From Gibbula magus (lineage: Eukaryota; Mollusca; Gastropoda; Trochida; Trochidae), in assembly GCA_936450465.1 (NCBI GenBank), contig OW388292.1, positions 30,082,368 to 30,146,367 of the forward strand: DNA of 64,000 nucleotides, written 5' to 3'. The translations under genes and the position numbers were made by a program. The notes beneath the pieces are model-generated. The model was not told where the DNA came from, searched no databases, and worked only from the letters and a program-made list of their open reading frames with translations. Below are positions 1 through 11,111 of this stretch, in pieces (the stretch's first letter is position 1; each line of letters begins with the position of its first letter).

Positions 1-307
1 ACAGAAAGAGACCGGGGTGGGTAGTGAACGTCAATGGATTGTGATAGGCTGTGGCAGAAGTCCCTACAATGTGATCAGTAGAATCATTGACAATTGGTAC
101 ACTTGCCCTATTGTAATATTGGCATAAAGACAGATGAATCCAAATTTAGTCAACACTTGGGAAATGTACACAACATATCAAAATGAGCATGCTCACATGT
201 CATTTTGAGGTTTTGTCACTTCCCTATTTAAAACATGTTGCCATACTCCGTGAGCTTATGTTTCATGACGCAAGCTCCAGATGAAATTCTTGAATACTTT
301 CAACGTA
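1..307. other. unassigned flank
   Basis: I see no coding region, RNA gene or clear repeat here. The segment lies outside the left arm of the long inverted repeat that begins at about 308. Confidence 0.5.
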
Positions 308-775
308 TAGTCCGGCAGCCAGCCCTTGTGACCGGGAAAGTGCGTCCATAGAAAATATTTTTGTTCCTGGTGAACCCTATTGGTATATACTTGAGGAAAC
401 TGAATGATGACACTTTGTCATCATTGAGCATTTTGAATAATTAATGTTTTAATTAGATAGGGTACACTCGTGATTTCAGTTATCCAGACAGACAGACAGT
501 TATGTTCACAAAATTGAAATAAAATTAAGGCAGTTATATATCAATTGTTGTCTATTAGTATTATGAAAACAAGTTTACTTTTTTCAATTTTTTTTGTTGA
601 AAAAAAAACCGAATGACCAAAATGTTGATAATGTGTCTGGATAAACGAGGTTTCTGAGCAAATTTGGTTTTCTTGCAGTAAAATTGGATTTATTGGTGTA
701 ATAATTTACTTTTGATTATAATTACGATTATTGAATCATAATCAAAAGAAATAGTGATAAAGTTTCAGTTAGTAT
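308..775 (+). repeat. left arm of a long inverted repeat
   Basis: Read on the minus strand, 8465-8936 matches this segment almost end to end, with small indels. Both arms begin at TAGTCCGGCAGCCA on their outer sides. They continue through a region reading AAAGTGCGTCCATAGAAAAT and end at an inner AAGTTTCAGTTAGT. The arms enclose about 7.7 kb that contains the Penelope-like relic and its nested insertions. They could be long terminal inverted repeats of one element, or two copies of one repeat in opposite orientation. Penelope elements can carry inverted terminal repeats, but I cannot tie these arms to the Penelope sequence. Arm limits are approximate. Confidence 0.75.
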
Positions 776-965
776 ATGTTTTTTGACCAATTCTGAAAAA
801 AGACCCCCATGAAACCCAACATAGTTATGATTACTTGACATTAGAACAAGGAGATTTTCTGGATAACAACTTCTTTAATATGAATATACAAGACGTTTCG
901 GAGTATATACTTACTCTATCATCAGTTGAAATGTAAGAAATAACACAATGGTATACATTTATATA

Positions 966-1549
966 CACTGACGGGCAAAAGAAAGTATATGGCTCAGTTG
1001 TATTTATCATATGTATAATTTTCAAAGTCAAATATCTCGAGTTGTCGACGTCGTATTGAAAAACGGACTAGTTTGTGAAATTAGTCCAAAACATTAAATC
1101 AGTCAAAGAATACCTCTACGCGGTTTGAATTTTTTTTTATCAAAATTAAAAATTTAAATTTTGAAATTCCCCCAAATTAAGTTTGATAAAACACAACTGT
1201 TCATCGACATATAACACATACTCTGTGTGAAAATCAATAAATGTGCTTCGTCCTGCACACATTTACAACATTTTGAACATGGTAGGGGTCATGTTGGTGT
1301 AACTTTCATTTCTTACCCCTGTCTACTTTAAATAATGATATTTTATCAATAAAGAAGTTGACTATCCACAGAACTTGTTCTTATTCAATGATATTTTAGT
1401 TAAGAAATAAAACAGTCACCAATTAAGTTATTCAAACTACTGCCGAAAGGTGTTATTGTATCGTGCCATAATCAAATGCATCTCATTTCTTTAAAATATC
1501 GAATTAATCGAAAACAAGTGTGTTATATACTTTCTTTTGCCCGTCAGTT
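966..1549. mobile_element. 584-bp MITE with TA target duplication (Tc1/mariner type)
   Basis: The left end reads CACTGACGGGCAAAAGAAAG and the right end is its inverted complement for about 24 of 25 bases (GCCCGTCAGT at 1539-1548). TA lies directly outside each end, at 964-965 and 1550-1551. The related Penelope tail at 31070-31100 runs through this point without the insert. No coding capacity is seen. A TA duplication and short inverted ends fit a non-autonomous Tc1/mariner-type element, but the family is inferred. Confidence 0.8.
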
Positions 1550-1971
1550 TAGTAAAGAAACCAATGGCGAGAAAACTCAATCAGGTAGATTAAATTAAGT
1601 TTTTAAGATGAATTCGCATGAGAGTGGTATAAATTGATGATTTGTGATACAAACCTGAGGAGCATTAATAGATGATTTTAAAATCAGCAATGGCCTGTGG
1701 GCTTTATTGAAGTAGTGATTGGACAACAGTAATACAAATTGGTAAAAGGAGGAAAGCCAATTGCCTTTATTGTATATACAAGAACAGTTGATTGGATATG
1801 AAATGCAGAAGACATGGTGATTGAGAGTATTAGGAGTGGCCAGTGTTTTTGGTGTGAAGTGAATGGTTCTGATAGGTGTAGACTCCTCGGATAGGCGCTG
1901 ACAAGAGTGAATTGATGGTAGGGTGGGTGCTCCTCGGATTTGCCTCCGACAGAATATAGATGTTCGAGATG

Positions 1972-2352
1972 AGTGAATCCCCATGTACATGTTAGGAAGA
2001 TCCTTTGGTCGCGGTTTATTGCAGATTGTTCCCTTGTAATGTCAATCGCTTATTGAAGTTTTCTTTGGTGCAAGTTGTTATTTGTTGACAAGACTGTGGT
2101 AGCCTCCCAGTTGATAGTGTGATCCTTGTTCAGAGTATGCTCAGATAGGGAGGATTTCTGGTCAAAAGTGTTAACATACGCTTTATGTTCCTTGATCCTT
2201 GTGTTGATAGGCTGCAGCATTTCTCTGATGTACTCTTGTCCACAGTAGCATGGCATTTTGAAGATGCATCCTCTTGTAGTGCTGGTTCGTCTGCTGTTTG
2301 CTTTTATTTGAGTAGCTGCTTGAGGATCTTGCACAGGGAAATGTAACATCAA
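1972..2352 (-). pseudogene. Penelope GIY-YIG endonuclease, degenerate
   Basis: Reading leftward from 2352, the translation holds the Penelope endonuclease core: an IFKMPCYCG segment, then EYIRE where YIGE is usual, then INTRIKEH with the conserved arginine. A region rich in DQKSSLSEHTLNKDH follows. The frame meets a stop at 2050-2052, but related sequence continues to about 1972, as in the copy at 31540-31800. The YIG glycine is replaced by arginine, so activity is unlikely. In Penelope elements this domain nicks target DNA to prime reverse transcription. It is separated from its RT by the DNA transposon to the right. Confidence 0.75.
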
Positions 2353-2455
2353 TGCTGACTATTAGTCCAGAGGCAGGGCCAAATTACCTTGTTGTGATTA
2401 TTAACAAGTGTTTTTTTGCTGTTTTACATAGCAGTAAGGGTCTTGATGAATTTTA

Positions 2456-2510
2456 GCCCGGGTGGCCGCTCGCCACCCTGGTGGCTTTTTCAAAATCCAA
2501 GATGGCCGCC
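2456..2510 (+). repeat. left terminal inverted repeat
   Basis: It starts GCCCGGGTGGCCGCTCGCCA and runs through TTTTTCAAAATCCAAGATGG. It pairs with 6844-6898, with about five mismatches over 55 bases. The element end is placed at 2456 because similarity stops there. Confidence 0.85.
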
Positions 2511-2673
2511 AAGATGGCTGCCATGAACGTAAAAAAACAAAATATCTTCATAACATTTGTTCTAGATTGTGTAGAAGGGCATATTTGGTGATTTTTTTAA
2601 CCTTTCATTGTCAAACAATGTTAATTTAGTATTTTGGGGTCATTTTTTGCGAAAATAAATCCAAGATGGCCGC
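2497..2673. repeat. left subterminal motif pair (CCAAGATGGCCGC)
   Basis: CCAAGATGGCCGC occurs at about 2497 and again at 2661-2673, with a variant AAGATGGCTGCC directly after the first. The same motif in inverse orientation occurs three times near the right end. Arrays like this are typical transposase-binding sites. The CCATCTT core also resembles a YY1 site. Both roles are inference. Confidence 0.6.
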
Positions 2674-3099
2674 TAAATACAAAAGAAAACGCAAAGAAAA
2701 GATATAATTTTGAATCGTGATTGCTGATATTACAATGATTACCTCTTCCAATAGCTATTAACTATATTACATTTATGTAACATTCATGTTTAAGACATCA
2801 CAAGACTTTATGTCCATTTCTAATTGAAAAACCATGCAGGTGTGATCGCTTTGGTTAAGTTATGTATATTTATGCTGAGTCATGTTTCCCTAAAATTTAA
2901 TATATCTCAACCGTGGGTGCAAATATTAAGATAAAATTTTTTTAGACTTAACTAAAACATCTAATACACATATCCCTTATTTAAACATATTCGTTTTTAG
3001 TCTGAAATTGATATATGAATGAAATATATTTTTAATCATATTTGCTTATATATCATTTTCATGTGATAAGACACATACACTCCCCCTAAATTATATCTT

Positions 3100-6000
3100 A
3101 TGTCTTTTACACTACAAAATGCAACTAATTTATCACAAACAATGTACAACAATTCATCAGTAACGGGACGGGATATGTCTAGACGTATCTTGGTAGAGAA
3201 GGTGATCCAACATTTTGGAGAAGAAATGTTACCTTTACATTCCCCTGGAATGGCAACTTTACTTGTGTTCAGGAAGCATGTTGCCAAGAATCTTAGAATT
3301 GTGGATGATGAAGAGAATAGTTTTATGGATGATTGTGTGAAGAAAGTTGGCAAACAAATCATGAAGGAGTCTAGGGCATTAAAACGTGACTTCAAATCGT
3401 ACAACAAACGTATTGACAGGGACATTGCATCAGAGTGTATAAGTGAGACACTGATAAAGTTACTGTCATCAATCAGCCCAAAATTTGAAACCTCACTGCA
3501 GACGCTAATGATAGGTAACATCATCAGCTCCATGGTTACATGTCAACCAACACCATTGCAAATAGCCATAGGGGTGTTGTTAGGAGATCACAAGATGCTC
3601 ATTGAGGAACTTTACAAGTATGATGTCTCCTGCTCATATGATGAAGTCCGTCGAAAAAGTCATCAGTTGTCTATCTTCCCCTCATCAATATGAAACCCAG
3701 CGATCCAACAACGGATCACCAAGGGCTTTGAAGTCACCAGAAATTCAAATCAAGACATTCTTGTCCTCACCTGTGATCAAGCGATCTACAAGATTGTTTT
3801 AGACATTATCTTTCACCAACCGTTGCTACTGGAAACCATTGTGCCCATTCTAGGTGGGATGCATTTCATCATGGATTTCGTAAGCAGCATTGGAACTCTA
3901 ATGGAAGACAGTGGTTTGAAGGAAATCCTGTCAACAACTTTTGGCTCCATTGAAAAGATGTTGCAGGGCAAAAAGTATCCACAAAATGTTCGTGCCCTAC
4001 GACTGCTTACAGAAGAATTGCTCCGACCCGTCTTGGAGAAGGAAAATTCGGACATAAGCAATATGGATGATCTGGAGGATGCTCTCGATGCACTCTCAGT
4101 GCAGAGTCGCACCACAAAGCTGTGGGTATGTAACATCATCAAGCCAACATTTCTGATGATGAGGTTTTGTCGAGCATCACATGAAGGAGACTGGCCTCTG
4201 CACATCAAAACCGCTGAGGACATGCTGCCCTATATGTTTGCTGCACACAAGTACAACTATGGTAGATATGGGCTCTACTTCGTTCGTTCCATGACCTGGC
4301 TTGGCCAAGAGATGTTGGACAGATTCTGCAACGGTCAGCAATCGCTTCACCATAATGCTGGGATCTACAATGGACAATGGAGCGACATATTCATAGAGAC
4401 GAACTGGATGAGAAAAGGACATGGTCCAGGTGGCATTATTGGAACAACAGAAAGGCCTCAAACCATGGCAACATGGGTGTACAGTATGGATGCTACCATG
4501 ACCATGACCGGAGACCTCAAGAAAATGTCTGGAAATGAAGAGGCAGTGCAAATGACCCACAAGGAAGAATCGCCAAGTCGAATCAATGGGGATGGGGATG
4601 ATCGTCAGTCGTTGCGCAAAATACAGCTGTCATGTATCAATCCCATGGATCCAGAAAGTCATGAAAGTGGATCTCTGCTCAACATCAGGACTGGTCAAGT
4701 AGCCCAACCAGATGTCAATGTTGAAAATGCCGTGGACATTGGGGGTGATCAAATGATCCAGTTCGAGAAATCCTGGCCAGAAGGTTTCTACACTTCACTC
4801 TCAAGAGAAGTCGTCAGATTCAACACCAAGAAGAAACATCTGACTGTCGGAGAACATGCTGTGATTGACCAAGAAGCCATCTATGCCCGCGTCATTGGCC
4901 TCCTAGTCAGTCAGAGGACACTCAACTTTCAGGAAGTCCTCGCTACAGAACTCACAGCCTATCCACCTTCCATGTTTCATGCTGATTGCCAAATGCGAGT
5001 TGCTACCGGAAAGTCCACACTGAAGAAGAACATTAAAGTCGATGTCTCACAACGCTTGACAATGAGCCCAACTGCTCTCGTGCTGGATGTGTCAGCTGTT
5101 ATTTGGACACTTGATTCGCCTGCTCAGGGAACTGTTGCGACTTTCATATCTGGATTCAAGGCATGGCTCTCTCTGCTTTTGTCTGGAGCTGATGTCTACT
5201 TGTGTTTTGACAGATATCATGACTACTCAACGAAAAGTAATACCCGATCTGCCAGAGCAACAAGTAGCCGTATCCATCATCTGACACTGACAACTCCATT
5301 GCCTGCTCGAGATACAGTGCTCAAGAACTACACAAACAAGGCACGGTTAAACAACTTATTTGTGAGCAAATACTAAGTGATGTTGACTTCTTGCTTCAAT
5401 CAACTCAGTATCACAAGCTAGTACTTACAGCAGATGAGTCCGAGCCCACACAAGTGTCTGAAGGACAAACAACTCTTCGTGAAGATCTCTCTTCATCTCA
5501 TGAAGAAGCAGACATCTTCCTCACCCAACAAGCCATCCACATTGCTAAGGAGGATCCAGAATCAAGAATCGCTGTTGTTTCTGATGATACAGATGTGTTT
5601 GCTTTGCTACTGCACTTCTATTCGAGTGAGAAGCTAGAGTCACCAATGACTATGCAGTCCCCAGTCAAGGGTCGAGCTTGTATTGACATAAAGGAAACTG
5701 CTCGCAAACATTCTGACATCACGTCCTCAATCCTAGCACTCCATGCCATTACTGGATGTGACTCAGTTGCAGCAACATATGGAATTGGGAAGACAAAAGC
5801 AGTAAAGGTGATAAGACAAGGCCACACACTTGATCAACTTGGTAAATCTACGGCAACTCTCACCAACGTGGTCAACCAATCAACTGAGTTCATGGCTGCA
5901 TGCTATGGTTGTAAAGCACCATGTTCTTCCATGACGGAATGCAGGCAGCAGCTGTGGGCACAGAAAACAGGAACATCAACTGCAGCACCAAAACTCTGTG

Positions 6001-6443
6001 GCTTACCACCAACAACTCAAGCATTTGAGCAAAATGTTTACAGAGCACACTTCCAGGTTGCTCAGTGGTACACAGCCCTTAGTGGAGATCCACCTTCTCT
6101 CAATGCGGTGGATTATGGTTGGGAAGCAGATGAAACAAATAAGTGTCTCATCCCAAGAAATATGACAGAAGGAGTACCCTATGCTCCTGAACAAATCTTG
6201 AAGCTGGTCAAATGTGTTTGCTCTTCACAGCTACCTTGTAAAGGGACAAACTGTGGGTGCAGGGGAAGTCAACTTCCTTGCACGATGTTCTGTGCCTGTG
6301 GTGGTGGTCAAGGCTGTTTGAATCCTTTGAACACACGGGACACTGACGAAGCAGTCAATCAAGAAGAAGACGACACGGCCAACAATCATGGCGAACCTGA
6401 TGACTTTGCAGACGAAATCATTGATGAGGATGAATATGTGTAA
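3100..6443 (+). pseudogene. transposon-encoded protein with XPG/PIN-like nuclease region and Cys-rich tail, broken
   Basis: Three open segments form one gene of about 1,100 codons. They are 3100-3690, then 3694-5376 in the same frame after a TGA at 3691-3693, then 5359-6443 after a -1 frame change near 5355. The middle part has LGGMHFIMDF and QWSDIFIETNWMRKG, landmarks of a multi-copy invertebrate family. The last part has HEEAD and SDDTDVFALLL, then GCDSVAATYGIGKTKA, a helix-hairpin-helix-like segment as in FEN1/XPG nucleases. A cysteine-rich stretch follows at about 6205-6320 (CVC, NCGCRG, CTMFCACGGG), like a tesmin/TSO1 CXC region, and then an acidic tail. The start at 3100 is the first ATG of the open frame; the true N-terminus could lie upstream. 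The likely role is transposition of the surrounding element. I did not locate a DDE triad with confidence. Confidence 0.75.
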
Positions 6444-6500
6444 AATGTACGATTTGTGGTATTTTGTGGTATTTTGATGATGTTCTTGAATGCATGCTTT

Positions 6501-6843
6501 GGCGGCCATCTTGGATTATTATTATCAAGAGTCAACAAATTGTCTTAAAATAGGACAAAAGAATCCTTGTCCTTGAAAAATATATCTTAATACCCAACAT
6601 TATGAATCTACTGGGGCAATATCCATAGTCATTATCAGCGATAGATTTATGTCACTATTTTGACCTCCATGGCGGCCATCTTGGATTTTTTTTTGTCAAG
6701 AGAATCACAAAATAGTTTATAATAGGATGATAATATTCCTTGTCCTTGACAACATATATAATGACTCCAAAATCACGATTCTACTACGTTTTTAATAAAA
6801 CCATTTTCATTGATGGATTTTTGCTCACTATTTTTGCCACCAT
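6501..6843. repeat. two-unit degenerate tandem repeat in the right subterminal region
   Basis: Units of about 170 bp start at 6501 and 6671, each with GGCGGCCATCTTGGATT, then TCAAGAG, an AATAGGA segment and CCTTGTCCTTGA. The start of a third unit at 6844 forms the terminal repeat itself. The right end is therefore a short array of the same terminal motif. Confidence 0.75.
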
Positions 6844-6898
6844 GGCGGCCATTTTGGATTTTGAAAAACCCACAAGGGTGGCGAGTGGCCACCCGGGT
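6844..6898 (-). repeat. right terminal inverted repeat
   Basis: It is the inverse complement of 2456-2510. It ends GTGGCCACCCGGGT and is followed by TTAA sharing its last base. Confidence 0.85.
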
Positions 6899-7305
6899 TA
6901 AATTTCAAGTATATACTAGGGACAACTGAAAAATGAAAAAAACCCATTGTTAATAGACAAAACAAGCTTTCCTTGAAATGTGGGATCCTGCCACTGGACT
7001 ATATGTTCTTGATGAGGCTGGCGATCTTGTAGCTGAGATAGCCGAAGTATTTAGGAAATTGTTACTCAAATTTCTCGGTTAAGGCTTGTGGGATAGATCT
7101 TATGGTGAGTGTTTTCAGGGTAGTCTTGATGATTAGACTTGCTGGATATTCATTGAGTGGGGGTAAATGTGTCCTTTCGATGTTTTGGTTCTTTATTGAG
7201 GGTATCAGGTTTACAGATGGATTTTATCACATCTTGTGAGTGTGACTATGCTTATTTAGTGGATGATAACATGAACTGTATTGTGTGTACTGGTCAGTGT
7301 GTTTG

Positions 7306-7764
7306 TCACGGCGCGCGATAGACAGATATTCTGGGTCCATGCCCAGTAGTTTGCAAGGAGACATATGAGAAGGGAAGATTGTGGTTACTGGTTAGACTCT
7401 GTTTCCATGACCAACCTGATTCTTGGATGCTTGGCGTTGAGATGTTGTAGGAGATGATGGCTATGGTGGTGAAAGTGTCATCAACCTTGTGGAACCAATA
7501 AAGCGATTGAAAAGGAGCATTAGAGAGTGCTGGTTCTTGGAAGGATGTCATGAAAATCTCTGTTATTAGGGAAGATAGCTGTGAGCCCATTGGAAGTCCG
7601 TGGATCGTGTCAGTGAAGATAAAATAGAAGTAGCCGATGGTTAACTTGGTATCGAGCTGTTCAATGCGGATGTGGAGCTTGGTGTCTTCTAGGGTTTTCT
7701 GTTGAGGGATATGTTGGTGAAGAAATCGACGACATCGTAGCTGACCAAACTGTCTGTGAGACAA
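7306..7764 (-). pseudogene. Penelope reverse transcriptase fragment
   Basis: The minus-strand translation has HGLPMGSQLSSLITEIFMTSF followed by LYWFHKVDDTFTT. This is the Penelope RT pair of a GLPMGSPLSP-type motif and the catalytic DD motif, seen here as KVDD. The fragment covers the palm region only, and the N-terminal part is missing. The endonuclease that should follow lies beyond the inserted DNA transposon at 1972-2352. The reading frame is open across the fragment, but the element as a whole is dead. Confidence 0.75.
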
Positions 7765-7790
7765 GTCCTACATCATCGACTCACCATCTT

Positions 7791-8464
7791 CTGCCAAAAT
7801 GATACCCTTTGGACATTAATTAATACTTGAAATCAACGTCATATCTTGCATCTGCAGCAATGTAAATCACTCAATGCTTCGTTGATTCGACAGGAAGACA
7901 GTACATTGTTCTTTAAAATGAAACACATTATTGTCCGTACAATGTGCAATTTCTTTGGAGAAGCCGAGCAACTATTTGTGTCTGTTGTTTCGTTGTCTCT
8001 GTTATCCTTGTCTTTGCTGTTTTTATGTATAAATAGATACACATGACCTATGAAATAACAAGGTGTTTGATATTCCTTATTAAAAAATGTGTTGCAACGT
8101 CTGGCCTACACCGTTAGTGTCATCTGAATAAGGGTCTGAATATGTGCACGCCCATACTTTTTAATGTCACTTTTCATGTCATTGCAGTTATACATTTAAC
8201 GTTTAAGAAACATTTTTCTTTTGCGAGACTACTCTTGTCAACCAATAACTTAACCTTCAAATTGCCCAATATCAGTGCCCGTTTCGTGTTCGAATCTTGG
8301 GTCTAAACTTTGAAATTGACTATTTCCTGTTTTTGTCTTTTGCAAATTAACTCTTTGTGATAAATGTGTTGCTTGGTGAATAATAAAAAAATCATTTCAA
8401 TACAAAATAAAAATGGTAAATTGTGTTTTTTTTTAAAAACAAAAAAAAGTAAACAAATATAAAC
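7791..8464. other. AT-rich spacer inside the inverted arms
   Basis: No gene is supported here. Short open frames at 7839-8046 overlap each other on both strands and show no family features. Confidence 0.5.
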
Positions 8465-8936
8465 ACTAACTGAAACTTTATCACCATTTCTTTAGATTAT
8501 CATTCAATAATCGTAATTATAATCAAAAGTAAATTGTTACAACATTATATCCACTTTTACTGTAAGAAAACCAAATTTGTTCAGAAACCTCGTTTATCCA
8601 GACACATTAAACACATTTTGGACTTTGTTTTTTTTTCAACAATTTGTTTTTACTTATTTTCATAATACTAATAGACAACGATTGATATATAACTGCCTTA
8701 TTTTATTTCATTTTTATGAACACTAAAAAATAATTACTTGATGTGTCTGGATAACTGAAATCACGAGTGTACCCTATCTAATTAAAACATTAATTATTCA
8801 AAATGCTCAATGATGACAAAGTGTCATCATTCAGTTTCCTAAAGTATATACCCACAAGGTTCAATTTCTGTAAAAATATTTTCTATGGACGCACTTTCCC
8901 ACCTAGGGTGAAAATCGGGGTTTGGCTGCCGGACTA
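8465..8936 (-). repeat. right arm of the long inverted repeat
   Basis: It is the inverse complement of 308-775, ending on the outside with TGGCTGCCGGACTA. Internal GTGTCTGGATAA-type segments occur in both arms. Confidence 0.75.
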
Positions 8937-9979
8937 GTACGGAAGTTGTTTCTGTATCGGGACATCCAATCCGTGGAGAAGGTGGAGATTTTGTTCTGGG
9001 GGCTCGTAATCGGTATAGTAAGATACGGATTCCCCCTGGCGTACCCACCGAAGTATTGGAATCTAGATAAATTGAACCCTGTACGTATGGACTAAGTTCA
9101 CACCTAATAAACTAAAAAAGAGACGCTAAACCCTTAAGTGATGCATTTAGTAATTGCTCCTTGCAATGAAATTCATTCCAGTCACGGCGTAGAACTGTCG
9201 AAAATGTAAAATCGGCACCGTTATCAAATAATATAAAGCCAATCTTCGTGTATCACATTTGTTTTTTATTTATTTTTTTATTTTGTCTTCCACTCACATT
9301 GACAATTATTAAGGAGGGAAATCGATTTTATTGGTTGAAGAACATACGTGTACAGTTGATACATAAGCGAGTAAATCCATACGTATATTCTCACTTGTAC
9401 TAACTACGACGACACGAAGGAGAATAAGCCACAAAAGCTGCGATGAAATCAGTATTTTTTCTGTTAATTAAATATCAATGATCACGTTGCAATGGATAAT
9501 TGTTTTTGGTGCATATTATAATCCATACCTCAATAATTACTACTTATACAGTTGAAAACTATTCCTGCATACATACAGCCATAAACCAATTTGTTAATTT
9601 ATTATGAATTATATAAACTGTTGAAAATACCTTCAGTGCATATTTTCAGTACCAAGTGAAAAGACGACCGTGCAAATCCGCAAAACAAAAGAAGGCCCAA
9701 AACGACATACAGATGCCATCTGTATGTTTCCGAAAAAGATCATGAACTAGCCACGATATATGGTGCCGAAGTTGAAATAACAGTGAAAACGGGGTTCAAA
9801 ACCCATTACCATTGATCCTCCAAGGTAAATAATATGACTTGAATGCCAAAGCTTTAACTACTACTTTTTCACGTGATTTTCATTTAGATATCAGTAATTA
9901 TCTCAATTTTAGTTGCAAACTTATAATTATACGCACTAGTCATTCAACATATAATAAGTGTTTGCCACTAACATGGCAA
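8937..9979. other. non-coding, nothing recognised
   Basis: This is mixed AT-rich sequence with no supported gene. A minus-strand open frame at 8839-9048 lies partly in the inverted arm and has no family features. Confidence 0.5.
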
Positions 9980-10341
9980 TGTCCCCCGCCGATAACATTG
10001 AGTTTAAAAGACACATCATTTGGTCAAAATGAGCTACTTCATATATTACTGGTAAAAAGTGTCATGATAATCATCAAATTTGAAGACTTTGGGTGCTCGG
10101 GTTCATGAGATATTGGTTAACCAGAGTTCGAAAGTGGTCAAAGTGTCGTGGTGCCCTTGAAAATAAGGTCAAGGTCACCAAAAATCGACTGGTGTCTGCG
10201 TCCAACCACAATGTAGGCTGACACCAAATTTGAAGACTTTGGATGCAACGCTTCATGCGATATCGCGTAAACAAGAAATGTGACGGACGGACGGACGCCG
10301 CTGAATACATAATCCCCCGTTCCGCGTTGCGGCGGGGGACA
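9980..10341 (-). mobile_element. CCCCCGCCG-ended inverted-repeat element, copy 1
   Basis: The left end is TGTCCCCCGCCG (9980-9991) and the right end CGGCGGGGGACA (10330-10341), a perfect 12-bp inverted pair. The right end also carries CCCCCGTTCCG just inside, so it can fold into a C5/G5 hairpin. Inside, two related units contain CAAATTTGAAGACTTTGG and CATGAG/CATGCG segments. Copy 2 at 22556-22986 has the same layout in opposite orientation, so I assign minus here. The family is non-coding and unclassified. No clear target duplication was found. Confidence 0.75.
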
Positions 10342-10374
10342 AAAACAGACACACGAGCAAGAAGACAACACTGA

Positions 10375-10755
10375 CCCGCCAGCAGCAGGACTCTGACCGA
10401 TGATAACGAGGACAATCCCTCACCACCAGAAAGTCCAAACCCCAGAGCCGATGGACAGTCTAACCCTGGGCCCTCTACGACGGAGACGCCAACAAGAACA
10501 ATCAAGAAGCCAGCAGCGGGTCTCTCCAAGAAGCCGAGACATAGTTTCCACCCCCCTGGTAACCAAAGGAAGATGTCAGACACTGGATTTTCCCCTGTCC
10601 CTATTGGATCCACATCAAATGCTTGGGTTTCACAAGATAATTTAACTGTATCCAGCATGTATAAATGGCAATTGATTGAACTAATGTTTGTTACGTATAT
10701 TCGATTACTAAAATATTGCTTTCCCCCCATGAATAATGAAGGAAACGTTGACTGA
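10375..10755 (+). other. Pro/Ser-rich open frame, unassigned
   Basis: One plus frame stays open from 10375 to a stop at 10753-10755. Up to about 10620 it is rich in Pro, Ser, Thr and charged residues (DDNEDNPSPPESPNP). Base composition is higher in GC than the surroundings up to about 10610 and then becomes AT-rich. It could be an exon or a retroelement gag fragment captured beside the element ending at 10341. There is no conserved domain, and it may be chance. Confidence 0.25.
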
Positions 10756-10995
10756 AAAGGTGAAGTAGAGATGTGTTTGTGATGTCTAATCTTGTATTTA
10801 GACATGGGGCTGCTTGATTTTATTTTACTTACATGTAAGGTGCATTCATTGTGTCTTTTGGGGTCACATATGCCAAACGTTATATATAATGTTATAAAGT
10901 CTTCAAAACGAAAGTCATGAAAACCTACTGTTTTGTATACTGACTGTAAGTAGTAATTTCTGATCGTAAACCGGACAATGCAGCGAGATTGAGCG

Positions 10996-11051
10996 AGGGA
11001 GTGAGTTATTGTTTAACGCCGCTTAGGCAGTATTGCAGCCATTAGCGGCGA
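10996..11051 (-). mobile_element. LINE 3'-tail fragment
   Basis: On the minus strand it reads TCGCCGCTAATGGCTGCAAT, then a GCGGCGTTAAACAATAACTC segment and ACTC. It matches the last 55 bases of the LINE copies at 44,740-44,796 and elsewhere. Confidence 0.75.
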
Positions 11052-11111
11052 TAGCGATATTGACGCGCGTCAACAAGTCTAAGGTTATTTTGGAAATATA
11101 TTTAAACATAG

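Larger units (their letters stand above)
2456..6898 (+). mobile_element. 4.4 kb DNA transposon with 55-bp terminal inverted repeats
   Basis: The ends 2456-2510 and 6844-6898 are inverted complements at about 50 of 55 positions. Immediately outside lie TTAG (2453-2456, overlapping the end base) and TTAA (6898-6901), compatible with a TTAA or shorter duplication that has decayed by one base. Subterminal copies of a GGCGGCCAT-TTGG motif lie at both ends. The single gene inside (3100-6443) belongs to a protein family that I recall as multi-copy in cnidarians and molluscs. Its XPG-like region recalls transposons described as Academ, but the superfamily is not certain. The element sits in Penelope sequence, which resumes on each side. 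Confidence 0.8.
830..7790 (-). mobile_element. Penelope-like retroelement relic, interrupted by nested insertions
   Basis: Pieces of one minus-strand element lie at about 6902-7790 (reverse transcriptase), 1552-2452 (GIY-YIG endonuclease and 3' region) and 830-965 (3' non-coding). A MITE separates the last two, and a 4.4 kb DNA transposon separates RT from endonuclease. The 3' part matches a second copy at 30955-31792, which lacks the MITE, so the insertion points can be read by comparison. RT followed by GIY-YIG is the classical Penelope order. The outer limits are set by loss of similarity or recognisable coding and are approximate. Confidence 0.75.

Noticed and set aside
3036..4560. long minus-strand open frames (3036-3533, 3813-4223, 4177-4560)
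   Set aside because: They are antisense shadows of the transposon gene. Conserved motifs are read only on the plus strand.
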